A stretch of 64,000 nucleotides of DNA, from NCBI GenBank assembly GCA_947594425.1, contig CANQED010000007.1, positions 47,922 to 111,921 on the forward strand, given 5' to 3'. The stretch comes from an uncultured Ruminiclostridium sp. GTDB lineage: Bacteria; Bacillota; Clostridia; Oscillospirales; Ruminococcaceae. Below, one piece after another: positions 9,068 through 17,042 of this stretch (the first letter of the stretch is position 1; each line of letters begins with the position of its first letter). The notes beneath the pieces are model-generated. The model searched no databases. It worked only from the letters and a program-made list of their open reading frames with translations, and was not told where the DNA came from. A program made the translations under genes and the position numbers.

Positions 9068-9784
9068 TTATTTATTTTTATTTACAATTCGGCTTTCGTA
9101 CTCGCCCGTCGCTATATCTATATATCGGGTGAAAAGCGACACCTTGTTGTCCTTATTAAGATTATCCCACACAAGCTGAGTAAATTCGTCTATATCCATA
9201 TCGGGAATTTCGATGGTCTTAGGCTCGCCCTCAAAGCTCGGCAGGGGGTTGCCCGCCGCTTTATAGGTATGGATAAACTTGCCTCTGCCCGCAATGGGGT
9301 CGTTATACGCAAAGGTGTACCGCTGGCAGGAAGAGCCGTCGCCGTCCGCGCTCTTGATAATGGACATAGCATAATTCATAGCGCCGTTTTCAAGGTGGAT
9401 AATACCCGATATCCTCGGGGTATAATTCGGCGCGTCGTCCTCAAACTCGCGCGTCCTCAGCGACTGCTCAAAGGTCATCTGCCTGTCCATACCCTCGTAG
9501 ATAGTGTCGGTCTGGTCGCCGTTGGTGACTATCGTCTTATTGCCAAGCACTCTCACGGGCGCGTAAATTATCAGGTGCGGATCGGTCATTTTCGACTCGT
9601 CAAACGCCTGAGTGCGTATTCCGCTTCCGTCCTCGACAAATACGCGGTTGCGGCTGTTTTCGCTCCTGCCCATAATGAAGTAGGCGATAACCGCTTTTTT
9701 GGCGTCGGGGCATTTACCTATTAGAATGCCTCTGCCGTGGTAGGGCATACTTCTGAGTTCTTCCTCGATAGTTTTTCTTATCAT
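9068..9784 (-). CDS. purO: IMP cyclohydrolase, archaeal PurO type
   Basis: A 238-residue protein that I recognise as the PurO family, first known from methanogens, which closes the ring of FAICAR to give IMP. Family-typical stretches are MPYHGRGILIGKCPDAKKAV near the start, YFIMGRSENSRNRVF, and NDPIAGRGKFIHTYKAAGNP in the C-terminal half. It stands directly upstream of a transformylase that lacks its own cyclohydrolase domain, which supports the role strongly. AGGAGG lies seven bases before the ATG. Its stop shares bases with an ATG (TAATG), suggesting translational coupling. PurO in place of the PurH N-domain is less usual in bacteria but occurs in some Clostridia. Confidence 0.88.
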   Translation of the reverse strand: MIRKTIEEELRSMPYHGRGILIGKCPDAKKAVIAYFIMGRSENSRNRVFVEDGSGIRTQAFDESKMTDPHLIIYAPVRVLGNKTIVTNGDQTDTIYEGMDRQMTFEQSLRTREFEDDAPNYTPRISGIIHLENGAMNYAMSIIKSADGDGSSCQRYTFAYNDPIAGRGKFIHTYKAAGNPLPSFEGEPKTIEIPDMDIDEFTQLVWDNLNKDNKVSLFTRYIDIATGEYESRIVNKNK

Positions 9785-9795
9785 AGCAATTCCTC

Positions 9796-10533
9796 CTAAA
9801 ATTTTCCTAAGTAACAGACTGTATACTGCGGCATTTGAACAATGCCGTTCTTACTGAATTTGTGAAACGCATTTCTTAGTTCAAAAACAAAATTTTCATA
9901 ATCGGGGTGGTCGCTTTTTATCGAATATGAATGAGAAAGTGAGAAACCGATAAATCCATCCTCGTCCATATCCATCGGGTTGTCCCACTGACAGAATTCC
10001 ATTTTGGAAAAATACACATCTCGCAGAAATTTGCTGTTGTCGGTTTCTTTTGACGCTGATATTTTTGTGCTGTTGCTCATACCGCAGTATTTCTCAAATA
10101 TCCTGTCACGTTCACTTCTGAAGTTGCTTTTTCCGTGAACGTTCCAAATGATGGCAAGCTGTCCGTTTTCTGTCAGTATCCTTTTACATTCTTCCTTGAA
10201 TTTGTCTCTGTCAAACCAGTGAAACGCCTGCGCCGTCGTGACAAGAGAGACGGAATTATCGGGCAGTCCTGTGCTTTCTGCCGAGGCCATAATATGCGTT
10301 ATGTCGGGCGTAGAGCCTTTCAGCTTTTCATACATATCGGGATTAGGCTCTACCGCGATAATATTCCACGGCTTTGCCATAAGGCATTTTGTAAATTTGC
10401 CCGTACCCGCTCCTATATCGGCTACCGTATCTGCGTGGGTTTTGTCATACAGCAGGTCTACTATCTCGGCGGGGTAGGAGGGGCGGTATTTAGCGTAATT
10501 GTCAGCCTTGCCGCTGAATTTATCCTCATTCAT
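9796..10533 (-). CDS. Class I SAM-dependent methyltransferase
   Basis: A 245-residue cytosolic methyltransferase. The SAM-binding motif I is VADIGAGTGKFTKCL (about 37-51), the acidic end of strand 2 is IIAVEPNPDMYEKL, and motif IV lies near LVTTAQAFHWFDRDKF. AQAFHWFD is typical of the methyltransferase type 11 group. The C-terminal half, which should set the substrate, shows nothing I recognise. The gene starts inside the end of purN (8-base overlap) and ends 11 bases before purO, so it is embedded in the purine operon, but a role in purine metabolism is not shown. Confidence 0.85.
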   Translation of the reverse strand: MNEDKFSGKADNYAKYRPSYPAEIVDLLYDKTHADTVADIGAGTGKFTKCLMAKPWNIIAVEPNPDMYEKLKGSTPDITHIMASAESTGLPDNSVSLVTTAQAFHWFDRDKFKEECKRILTENGQLAIIWNVHGKSNFRSERDRIFEKYCGMSNSTKISASKETDNSKFLRDVYFSKMEFCQWDNPMDMDEDGFIGFSLSHSYSIKSDHPDYENFVFELRNAFHKFSKNGIVQMPQYTVCYLGKF

Positions 10534-11158
10534 CTTTAACTGTCGCTATCCCGTTATTTACGCTGACCCTATCCTCGCAGAGCAGTCTTACCGCCTCGGG
10601 CAGTATCTTCCACTCCGCCTGCTCCATTATGCGCTTTTGCAGGGTCTCGGGGGTATCCGAGTTTTTGACCTCGACCGCTTTTTGAAGTATTATCGGTCCG
10701 CCGTCGCATTCTTCGGTGACAAAATGCACGGTAGCGCCGCTTAGCTTAACTCCGCGCTTTAACGCCTCCTCGTGGACGTGCAGCCCGTAATAGCCCTTTC
10801 CGCAAAACGACGGGATAAGCGCGGGGTGTACGTTTATCATCTTGTAGGGAAATGCGTCGGTTATCTGCTTATCGAGTATGGTCATAAAGCCCGCGTATAC
10901 CACTATATCCGCCTTTTCTTCAATCAGCGCGTCGGTGACCGCCCTTGTGTATGCGGCCGCGTCGGGATAGTCCTTGCGGGGTATCACCTTTGACGGTATG
11001 CCCGCCGTCTCGGCGCGCGTCAGAGCGTAAGCGCCGTCCTTTGACGAGATAACGAGCGTAATTTTGCCTTTATCGGAGAAAAGTCCGTTTTTCTCGGCGT
11101 CTATCAGCGCCTGAAGATTAGTCCCTCCTCCGGAAACAAGTACAGCTATCCTTTTCAT
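10526..11158 (-). CDS. purN: Phosphoribosylglycinamide formyltransferase
   Basis: PurN transfers a formyl group from 10-formyl-tetrahydrofolate to GAR, step three of purine synthesis. The 210-residue length is usual. The opening [20 protein letters not shown] holds the phosphate-binding glycine loop. The catalytic triad is visible as NVHPALIPSF (Asn and His, about 104-106) and ECDGGPIIL (Asp, near 143). GAT-VHFV before that is also family-typical. The start codon overlaps the purM stop as ATGA, so the two are likely translationally coupled, and its 3' end overlaps the methyltransferase gene. Confidence 0.95.
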   Translation of the reverse strand: MKRIAVLVSGGGTNLQALIDAEKNGLFSDKGKITLVISSKDGAYALTRAETAGIPSKVIPRKDYPDAAAYTRAVTDALIEEKADIVVYAGFMTILDKQITDAFPYKMINVHPALIPSFCGKGYYGLHVHEEALKRGVKLSGATVHFVTEECDGGPIILQKAVEVKNSDTPETLQKRIMEQAEWKILPEAVRLLCEDRVSVNNGIATVKDE

Positions 11159-12195
11159 TATACTATCACTATGCCCTCGTCGCCGCTTATTATCTCGCCT
11201 ATGCAGTACGCCTCGACGCCCTCGCCGCGCAGCAGCTCTACCGCTCTGTCCGCGTCGTCCTTGTCGACCGTCAGCGTCATACCTATACCCATATTAAAGG
11301 TGTTGTACATATCGTGCTCGCTTATATCTCCGGTTTGCTGCATCAGTTTAAAGATATACGGCACCTCATAGCTGTCCTTAGCTATCCTTGCGGTTAGCCC
11401 GTCGGGGATAGAGCGCGGTATATTCTCGTAAAAGCCGCCGCCCGTGATATGGGATATGCCCTTTACGGTAAGCGTGTCGAGCAGCTTAAGCACGGGCTTG
11501 ACATATATCTTTGTCGGCTCGAGCAGGGTCTGACCCAGCGTCCTGCCGTCGGGGAGAGCCTTAGACAGCGCGTCGGCGGAGGTTATGTCGAATATCTTCC
11601 TTACAAGCGAGAAGCCGTTAGAATGTACTCCGCTCGACTGCAGCCCTATCACTATATCTCCCGACTTTATCTTGCTGTTGTCGATTATTTTTTCTTTATC
11701 GACAATTCCCGTGCAGTAGCCCGCGAGGTCGTATTCGTCCTCGGGCATAAGTCCGGGGTGCTCGGCGGTCTCTCCGCCTATCAGCGCGCAGCCCGCCTGA
11801 ACGCAGCCCTCGGCTACGCCCTTAACTATCGCCGCTATCTTTTCGGGGATATTCTTTCCGCAGGCGATATAGTCAAGGAAGAATAGCGGCTTTGCTCCGC
11901 AGCAGATAATATCGTTTACGCACATCGCCACCGCGTCGATACCTATAGTGTCGTGCTTGTCGAGCAAAAACGCAAGCTTTATCTTAGTGCCTACGCCGTC
12001 GGTGCCCGATACCAGCACGGGATTTTTCATACCGGTAAGGTCGGGCTCAAATAGTCCGCCGAACCCGCCTATTCCCGATATAGCGCCCTTTATCTGCGTG
12101 CGCTTTACGTCCTCGCTCATCAGCTTTACGCTCTCATAGCCTGCGGTAACGTCAACGCCCGCCGCCTTATAGCTGTCGGAAAAGCTGTTCTTCAT
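11158..12195 (-). CDS. purM: Phosphoribosylformylglycinamidine cyclo-ligase
   Basis: PurM closes the imidazole ring of AIR with ATP, step five of the pathway. The 345 residues match the family. Visible signatures are [24 protein letters not shown] (about 59-75), the metal and nucleotide loop [29 protein letters not shown], and [31 protein letters not shown] near 245 is also diagnostic. It lies 71 bases after purF and overlaps purN by four bases. Confidence 0.96.
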   Translation of the reverse strand: MKNSFSDSYKAAGVDVTAGYESVKLMSEDVKRTQIKGAISGIGGFGGLFEPDLTGMKNPVLVSGTDGVGTKIKLAFLLDKHDTIGIDAVAMCVNDIICCGAKPLFFLDYIACGKNIPEKIAAIVKGVAEGCVQAGCALIGGETAEHPGLMPEDEYDLAGYCTGIVDKEKIIDNSKIKSGDIVIGLQSSGVHSNGFSLVRKIFDITSADALSKALPDGRTLGQTLLEPTKIYVKPVLKLLDTLTVKGISHITGGGFYENIPRSIPDGLTARIAKDSYEVPYIFKLMQQTGDISEHDMYNTFNMGIGMTLTVDKDDADRAVELLRGEGVEAYCIGEIISGDEGIVIV

Positions 12196-12266
12196 ATTAT
12201 GTTTCTCCGTTTCTGCCGCGTATATTTGTCTGCGCGACCCACGCGGCGGATAAGGTCACGCTTATC

Positions 12267-13688
12267 TTATTCGACCAGCTTTTGCTCAAATTTATCCTTA
12301 GGCATTTCGTCGGGTACGTCTATCGGGTATTCTCCCGTAAAGCACCCGCGGCAAAAGCCCGTATCTGCGTCCTCGGCTATCCTTATGACATTTTCGGTGC
12401 TTAAGTATCCGAGAGTGTCCGCGCCGATATGCTTTGTTATCTCGGGTATCGACATTTGACAGGCTATCAGCTTGTCCTTGCTGTCGATATCCGTGCCGAA
12501 ATAGCACGGGCTGATAAACGGGGGAGAGGATATGCGCATATGCACCTCTTTTGCTCCCGCGCTGCGGATAAGATCGACTATCCTGCCGCTCGTCGTGCCT
12601 CTTACAATGCTGTCGTCGACAAGCACCACGCGCTTGCCCTCGACAACCTTTTTGATAACGTTCAGCTTTATTCTCACCGAGTCCTCGCGCATACCCTGCA
12701 CGGGCTGTATAAACGTCCTGCCGACATAGCGGTTTTTGATAAACCCTACGCCGTAGGGGATACCCGACTCGAGCGAATACCCGAGCGCCGCGTCAAGCCC
12801 GCTGTCGGGCACGCCTATTACGATATCCGCGTCTACAGGGTGCTCTTTAGCGAGAAATTTGCCCGCGCGTATCCTTGCGTTATGTACCGAGCAGCCGCCG
12901 ATAACGCTGTCGGGGCGCGCAAAATACACAAACTCAAATACGCACAAAGTGCCTTTCTTTTTGCAATTAGTCTTTATCGAGGTCAGCCCCTCGTCGTTTA
13001 TCACCACTATCTCTCCGGGGAGAACGTCGCGCAGATACTCCGCTCCTACGCTGTCGAGCGCGCAGCTTTCGCTTGCGACTACATATCCTCCGTCGGGGAG
13101 CGTCCCTATGCACAGCGGCCTAAAGCCGTCGGGGTCGCGCGCCGCTATCAGCTTTTTAGCGGACATTATTACCAGCGAATAAGCGCCGCGTATCTTGCTC
13201 ATCGCCTTTTCGAGCGCCTCTTGGATAGATCCGCTCGTAAGCCGCGCCTCGGTTATCGCATAGGATATTACCTCGGTGTCGCTCGTCGAGTGGAATATTG
13301 CCCCTCTAAGCTCGTATTCGCGCCGTACGTCCAGCGCGTTTATAAGATTGCCGTTATGCGCAATAGCCATTGGTCCTTTGATATGCCGTACAACTATCGG
13401 CTGGATATTTGCCGCGGTAAGATTGCCCGTGGTGGAATATCTGCAATGGCCTATAGCTATCTTTCCTTTCGGCAGGGAAGAGAGGTTCTCGTTGTTAAAT
13501 ACCTCGTTTACAAGCCCTAACCCCTTGTGATAGCTGAAAACGCCGCAGTCATTTACAACTATGCCGCAGCTTTCCTGACCTCGGTGCTGTAAAGCATACA
13601 GCCCGTAAAAAACCGAGTGTGCGACGTTGGCGGGCGTCCTGCTGTAGATGCCGAAAACGCCGCATTCCTCGTGGATGCCGTTGAACAT
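12267..13688 (-). CDS. purF: Amidophosphoribosyltransferase (glutamine PRPP amidotransferase)
   Basis: PurF makes phosphoribosylamine from PRPP and glutamine, the committed step of purine synthesis. I chose the ATG at 13688, not the open frame's earlier start, because GAAAGG lies just before it, it clears the upstream gene, and it gives the short propeptide MFNGIHEE ahead of the nucleophile Cys9 (ECGVFGIYS). The N-terminal hydrolase domain also has LQHRGQES and AHNGNLINA. The PRPP loop is VVLVDDSIVRGTT. Four cysteines sit where the Bacillus enzyme binds its 4Fe-4S cluster: LCVFEFVYF, SPCYFG, and FCRGC. The 473-residue protein is therefore a complete Bacillus-type PurF. A paralogue lacking the catalytic Cys lies directly upstream. 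Confidence 0.95.
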   Translation of the reverse strand: MFNGIHEECGVFGIYSRTPANVAHSVFYGLYALQHRGQESCGIVVNDCGVFSYHKGLGLVNEVFNNENLSSLPKGKIAIGHCRYSTTGNLTAANIQPIVVRHIKGPMAIAHNGNLINALDVRREYELRGAIFHSTSDTEVISYAITEARLTSGSIQEALEKAMSKIRGAYSLVIMSAKKLIAARDPDGFRPLCIGTLPDGGYVVASESCALDSVGAEYLRDVLPGEIVVINDEGLTSIKTNCKKKGTLCVFEFVYFARPDSVIGGCSVHNARIRAGKFLAKEHPVDADIVIGVPDSGLDAALGYSLESGIPYGVGFIKNRYVGRTFIQPVQGMREDSVRIKLNVIKKVVEGKRVVLVDDSIVRGTTSGRIVDLIRSAGAKEVHMRISSPPFISPCYFGTDIDSKDKLIACQMSIPEITKHIGADTLGYLSTENVIRIAEDADTGFCRGCFTGEYPIDVPDEMPKDKFEQKLVE

Positions 13689-13690
13689 TT

Positions 13691-15112
13691 TTAGCCCTTT
13701 CCGTTCCAGCAATAGCTGCACAGCTTGCAGGCGGGAAGTCCTACCGCCTTTACCGTGCCGCCGAGCGACTGATATTCGAGAGAGGTGAGCTTGAGCCTGC
13801 GGCATATCTCTGCCCTCAGCTTTTTGCCCCGCTCGGTTGAAGTATCGCTGTACTCCTCAATATAGTTTATTCCCTGCGCACCCTCAAAATCATTTATTAT
13901 ATTTCTCGCTATCAGATCAAGCTCCGATGTGCTTCTTGAAAAGTTAAGATATTTGCAGCCGTACATTATCGGCGGGCAGGCAGAGCGCATATGCACTTCC
14001 TTTGCGCCGTTGGCATACAGAAATTCTACCGTCTCTCTCATCTGCGTGCCGCGTACTATGCTGTCGTCTACAAACAGCAGCTTTTTGCCCTCGATAAGCT
14101 CATGCACGGGTATCAGCTTCATCTTAGCTACCTTGTTGCGCATAGCCTGACTTTGCGGCATAAAGCTTCTGGGCCATGTGGGAGTGTACTTTATGAACGG
14201 TCTTGCGAACGGTATCCCGCTGCGGTTGGCGTAGCCTATCGCGTGCGCCGTCCCCGAGTCGGGAACGCCGCAAATATAATCCGCGTCGGGAAGTGTGCCG
14301 TTGTCTATATCCGCCTGCGCCATTATCTGACCGTTCCTGTAGCGCATGGTCTCTACCGTTACTCCCTCATAGACAGAATTAGGATAGCCGTAGTACGTCC
14401 ACAAAAACGTACATATCTTCATATCCTCCCGCCCGGGGCTTAGCTGCTCGACCCCGTCGGCGGTAATCTTTACTATCTCGGCGGGGGCAAGCTCTCTCAG
14501 CGTCTTGTACCCGAGCTTTTGAAAAGCGAAAGACTCAAACGACAGGCAGTACCCGTCCTCGCGCTTTCCTAAAATAATAGGCAGTCTGCCCATTTTGTCC
14601 CTTGCCGCGATAATTCCGTCCTTGGTAAGTATCAGCAGCGACATAGAGCCATCGACCTTATCCTGCGCATAGCGTATACCGTCCACAAAAGAATTCTTCT
14701 GTGATATAAGCGCGCCGATAAGAGCGCTGGAATTTATCTTTCCGCTGCTCATAGCCTCAAAGCTTGCCTGATATGTATTGGTGATCTCGTGCTTTAGCTG
14801 CTCGGCGTTATTTATTATCCCGACATTGCATACCGCGTATGTGCCGAGCTTAGAGCTTAGCAGTATAGGCTGCGGGTCGGTGTCGCTTATACAGCCTATG
14901 CACAGCTTTCCCTCCATATCTTCAACGTCTTTTTCAAACTTAGTGCGAAACGGTGAGTTTTCTATGCTGTGTATGCTGCGCTGAAATCCCTTTTCCTCGG
15001 AATAAGAGGTAAGCCCTCCGCGCTTTGTGCCGAGGTGCGAGTGGTAGTCTGTGCCGAAAAACACGTCGCTTACGCAGTCATTATGACCGGCAGCTCCGAA
15101 AAATCCGCCCAT
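13691..15112 (-). CDS. PurF paralogue lacking the catalytic N-terminal cysteine
   Basis: A 473-residue relative of PurF in the same two-domain layout. Where PurF exposes Cys1 this protein begins MGGFFGAAG, so the glutaminase nucleophile is absent; the first cysteine is residue 13. The phosphoribosyl-transfer half keeps the PRPP loop LLFVDDSIVRGTQ and the preceding VPDSGTAHAIGYANRSGIP. Cysteines in ICTFLWTYYG, MYGCKYL and PACKLCSYC lie where PurF has its 4Fe-4S ligands, so the cluster is probably kept. It stops two bases before purF begins and lies after purC. It may use free ammonia, regulate or pair with PurF, or do another job; sequence alone does not decide. I believe similar MGGFFG proteins occur in other Clostridia and Bacteroidetes. 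Confidence 0.88.
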   Translation of the reverse strand: MGGFFGAAGHNDCVSDVFFGTDYHSHLGTKRGGLTSYSEEKGFQRSIHSIENSPFRTKFEKDVEDMEGKLCIGCISDTDPQPILLSSKLGTYAVCNVGIINNAEQLKHEITNTYQASFEAMSSGKINSSALIGALISQKNSFVDGIRYAQDKVDGSMSLLILTKDGIIAARDKMGRLPIILGKREDGYCLSFESFAFQKLGYKTLRELAPAEIVKITADGVEQLSPGREDMKICTFLWTYYGYPNSVYEGVTVETMRYRNGQIMAQADIDNGTLPDADYICGVPDSGTAHAIGYANRSGIPFARPFIKYTPTWPRSFMPQSQAMRNKVAKMKLIPVHELIEGKKLLFVDDSIVRGTQMRETVEFLYANGAKEVHMRSACPPIMYGCKYLNFSRSTSELDLIARNIINDFEGAQGINYIEEYSDTSTERGKKLRAEICRRLKLTSLEYQSLGGTVKAVGLPACKLCSYCWNGKG

Positions 15113-15130
15113 TTTACTCCGCCTTTCACT

Positions 15131-15841
15131 TTATTTATCAAAAATACGGTGCATAATTTCGTTGTATGCGTCCTCAACTCCGCCCATATCGCGGCGGAAG
15201 CGATCCTTGTCGAGCTTCTCGTGGGTCGTGCTGTCCCAAAAGCGGCAGGTGTCGGGAGAGATCTCGTCCGCGAGGATTATCGTCCCGTCGGGTGTTCTGC
15301 CGAATTCTATCTTAAAGTCGATAAGGTCTATGTTCAGCTTTTTGAAGAAGTCCTTCATAAAGTCGTTTACCATAAAGGCATATTTAGAGATAGTGTCTAT
15401 CTCCTCTTTGGTCGCAAGCCCGAGCCCCAGCGCGTAATAATCGTTTATGAACGGGTCGCCGAGGTCGTCGTTTTTATAGCTGAATTCGAGCGTCGGGCAT
15501 TTAAGAGGCGTACCCTCTTCAATTCCGAGCTTTTTGGAAAAGCTGCCCGCAGCGACGTTTCTCACAATGACCTCAAGCGGGACTATCTCGACCTTTTTGA
15601 CAATCGTCTCGCGGTCGTTTATCTCCTCGACAAGATGAGTGGGTACTCCCGCCTTTTCGAGCAAAGAGAACATATAATTCGTCATCTTGTTGTTGATAAC
15701 GCCCTTGCCCTCGATGGTGCCCTTTTTGAGCCCGTTGAAAGCGGTGGCGTCGTCCTTGTAGGATACGATAACGAGAGAGGGATCCTCGGTAGCGTATACC
15801 CTTTTAGCTTTGCCCTCGTAGAGCATTTCTTTTTTAGTCAT
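15131..15841 (-). CDS. purC: SAICAR synthetase
   Basis: PurC condenses CAIR with aspartate using ATP. The 236-residue length is standard. The start [20 protein letters not shown] carries the YEGKAK nucleotide-binding signature. [19 protein letters not shown] (about 92-110) and the C-terminal DFKIEFGR and [14 protein letters not shown] are the family's substrate and ATP contacts. It follows purE by 38 bases on the same strand. Confidence 0.96.
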   Translation of the reverse strand: MTKKEMLYEGKAKRVYATEDPSLVIVSYKDDATAFNGLKKGTIEGKGVINNKMTNYMFSLLEKAGVPTHLVEEINDRETIVKKVEIVPLEVIVRNVAAGSFSKKLGIEEGTPLKCPTLEFSYKNDDLGDPFINDYYALGLGLATKEEIDTISKYAFMVNDFMKDFFKKLNIDLIDFKIEFGRTPDGTIILADEISPDTCRFWDSTTHEKLDKDRFRRDMGGVEDAYNEIMHRIFDK

Positions 15842-15879
15842 ATCTGTATCTCCTTTATATATTATTTATAGTATAGACG

Positions 15880-16371
15880 TTAAAATTGCTGCGAGCGTAT
15901 CTTTTCGTCCGCGGCGAGAACCTTAGCGGTCTGCTCGGCTCTAAAATCCTTGAGCTTGTCCATAAGCTCTTTATCGCTCACCGCTAATATCTGCACCGCA
16001 AGATACCCCGCGTTTGCGGCTCCGTCGATAGCGACCGTTGCAACAGGAACTCCCGCGGGCATCTGCACCGTAGAGAGCAGAGCGTCCACGCCCTCTAGCG
16101 CGCTCGCTTTTATCGGGATACCTATGACGGGCAGGGGAGTCTGACCCGCGATAGCCCCCGCTAAGTGCGCGGCTTTACCGGCGGCGGCGATTATTACGCC
16201 AAAGCCGTTGTCCTCGGCGTGTGAGGCAAAGCTTGCCACCTCGGCTGCACATCTGTGAGCGGACAATACCCTCATCTCATAGCCTACGCCGAACTGTCCG
16301 AGCACCTCGGCGGCTTTCTTTACTATGGGCAGGTCGGAATCGCTGCCCATAATGATAGCGACCTTTTTCAA
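15880..16371 (-). CDS. purE: N5-CAIR mutase (class I PurE)
   Basis: PurE moves the carboxylate of N5-CAIR to give CAIR. The 163 residues show MGSDSDLP (about 8-15) with the CAIR-binding Ser/Asp, VLSAHRC (about 38-44) with the catalytic His, and [15 protein letters not shown]. This matches class I PurE, which normally needs PurK; no purK is in this window. It is the first gene of the purine operon. GGAGG lies nine bases before the start, and a promoter, a possible leader reading frame and a terminator hairpin lie between 16395 and 16591. Confidence 0.95.
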   Translation of the reverse strand: MKKVAIIMGSDSDLPIVKKAAEVLGQFGVGYEMRVLSAHRCAAEVASFASHAEDNGFGVIIAAAGKAAHLAGAIAGQTPLPVIGIPIKASALEGVDALLSTVQMPAGVPVATVAIDGAANAGYLAVQILAVSDKELMDKLKDFRAEQTAKVLAADEKIRSQQF

Positions 16372-16394
16372 TTATATCCCTCCGTTTTCTTATC

Positions 16395-16426
16395 AAAAAA
16401 ATCAGCAGTGTATAATTGTACACTGC
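16395..16426 (-). terminator. Intrinsic terminator in the purE leader (putative attenuator)
   Basis: On the minus strand GCAGTGTA pairs perfectly with TACACTGC around CAATTA, followed by TGATTTTTTTG. It lies between the operon promoter (16563-16591) and purE (start 16371), so most transcripts would end before purE unless the hairpin is prevented. This position fits an attenuator. How it is controlled is not established. Confidence 0.7.
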
Positions 16427-16431
16427 CGATA

Positions 16432-16530
16432 CTATACTATAACAAGGGAAAAAGACGGTGTATGTTCATATACGCCCGAAAGGTACGAAGATATACTAAA
16501 ACAGCCGACCGTGTAAAAATGATGATCCAT
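16432..16530 (-). CDS. Possible 32-residue leader peptide of the purine operon
   Basis: Within the purE leader an ATG at 16530 preceded by AAAGGA (spacing ten) opens a frame of 32 codons ending in TAG at 16432-16434. The stop is only five bases before the terminator hairpin. The peptide starts MDHHFYTVGCFSISS and has no clear run of one amino acid. A ribosome ending here would cover the first arm of the hairpin, which would suit translation-coupled attenuation. I cannot tell whether it is translated; the frame could be chance. Confidence 0.35.
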   Translation of the reverse strand: MDHHFYTVGCFSISSYLSGVYEHTPSFSLVIV

Positions 16531-16562
16531 TTTATATCCGTCCTTTCGCTTTTTCTATATTT

Positions 16563-16591
16563 ATTGTACCTTATTTATATATTAAATTCAA
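16563..16591 (-). promoter_or_regulatory. Sigma-A promoter of the purine operon
   Basis: On the minus strand TTGAAT (16586-16591), a 17-base spacer, and TACAAT (16563-16568). The transcript would carry a leader of about 185 bases before purE. Confidence 0.7.
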
Positions 16592-16703
16592 GTGCTTATC
16601 CGAAAATTTATTAAAATATCTCATTTTTACAATCGGGCAAAGGATTTTTTGTGCTTTTTGCACATTTTGCGTAAATTAGGTTATAAATTTAGGGGAAATA
16701 GCG

Positions 16704-16717
16704 TGAAAACGTTTACA
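16704..16717. promoter_or_regulatory. cre-like operator, distal copy
   Basis: TGAAAACGTTTACA matches the Gram-positive catabolite-responsive element pattern TGWAARCGYTWNCA bound by CcpA and other LacI-family regulators. It lies between the divergent purine and sugar-transporter promoters, exactly 150 bases from the second copy. Confidence 0.65.
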
Positions 16718-16853
16718 GCTTTCTGAAATATCGCTAAACCCTTTATTTTAGCCGATTTTCACAGAATTATCATATTTCTAAAACTCTATTTAGTTACAAA
16801 AATGTAAATAAAAATTGTGTAAATTGACGAAAAATCGCATAAAAATTAAAAAA

Positions 16854-16867
16854 TGTAAACGTTTACA
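16854..16867. promoter_or_regulatory. cre-like operator, proximal perfect palindrome
   Basis: TGTAAACGTTTACA is a perfect 14-base palindrome matching the cre consensus. It ends 32 bases before the -35 box of the binding-protein promoter. A position upstream of the promoter would allow activation, or looping with the copy at 16704. The regulator (CcpA or a sugar-specific LacI protein) is not in the window. Confidence 0.75.
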
Positions 16868-16899
16868 GTAAAAAGTTCATTTTCGCATTTCAAAAACTA

Positions 16900-16928
16900 T
16901 TGCATTTTTGTAAAAGTTGTGATATGAT
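16900..16928 (+). promoter_or_regulatory. Sigma-A promoter of the sugar ABC transporter operon
   Basis: TTGCAT at 16900-16905 and TATGAT at 16923-16928 with a 17-base spacer, 114 bases before the start codon at 17043. Confidence 0.65.
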
Positions 16929-17042
16929 TATGACAATAAAGAAAAAATGTTGTGCAATATTTCAACATTTTATCTTTACAAAATAAGAGCCGAAAGGCAA
17001 ACAAAGGTCATCAAGACCGAAAACTTACTGGAGGAATCACCA

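Noticed and set aside
12429..13520. Long plus-strand open frame of 363 codons opposite purF
   Set aside because: It lies wholly antisense to a clear purF, shows no domain, and has no ribosome site; it reflects GC-rich codon bias of the real gene.
14969..15871. Plus-strand open frame of 300 codons opposite purC and the purF paralogue
   Set aside because: It spans two genuine minus-strand genes and their junction and has no motif.
16372..16600. Purine, PRPP or glycine riboswitch in the purE leader
   Set aside because: The conserved core bases and pairing of these classes were not found; only a terminator and a small frame are visible.
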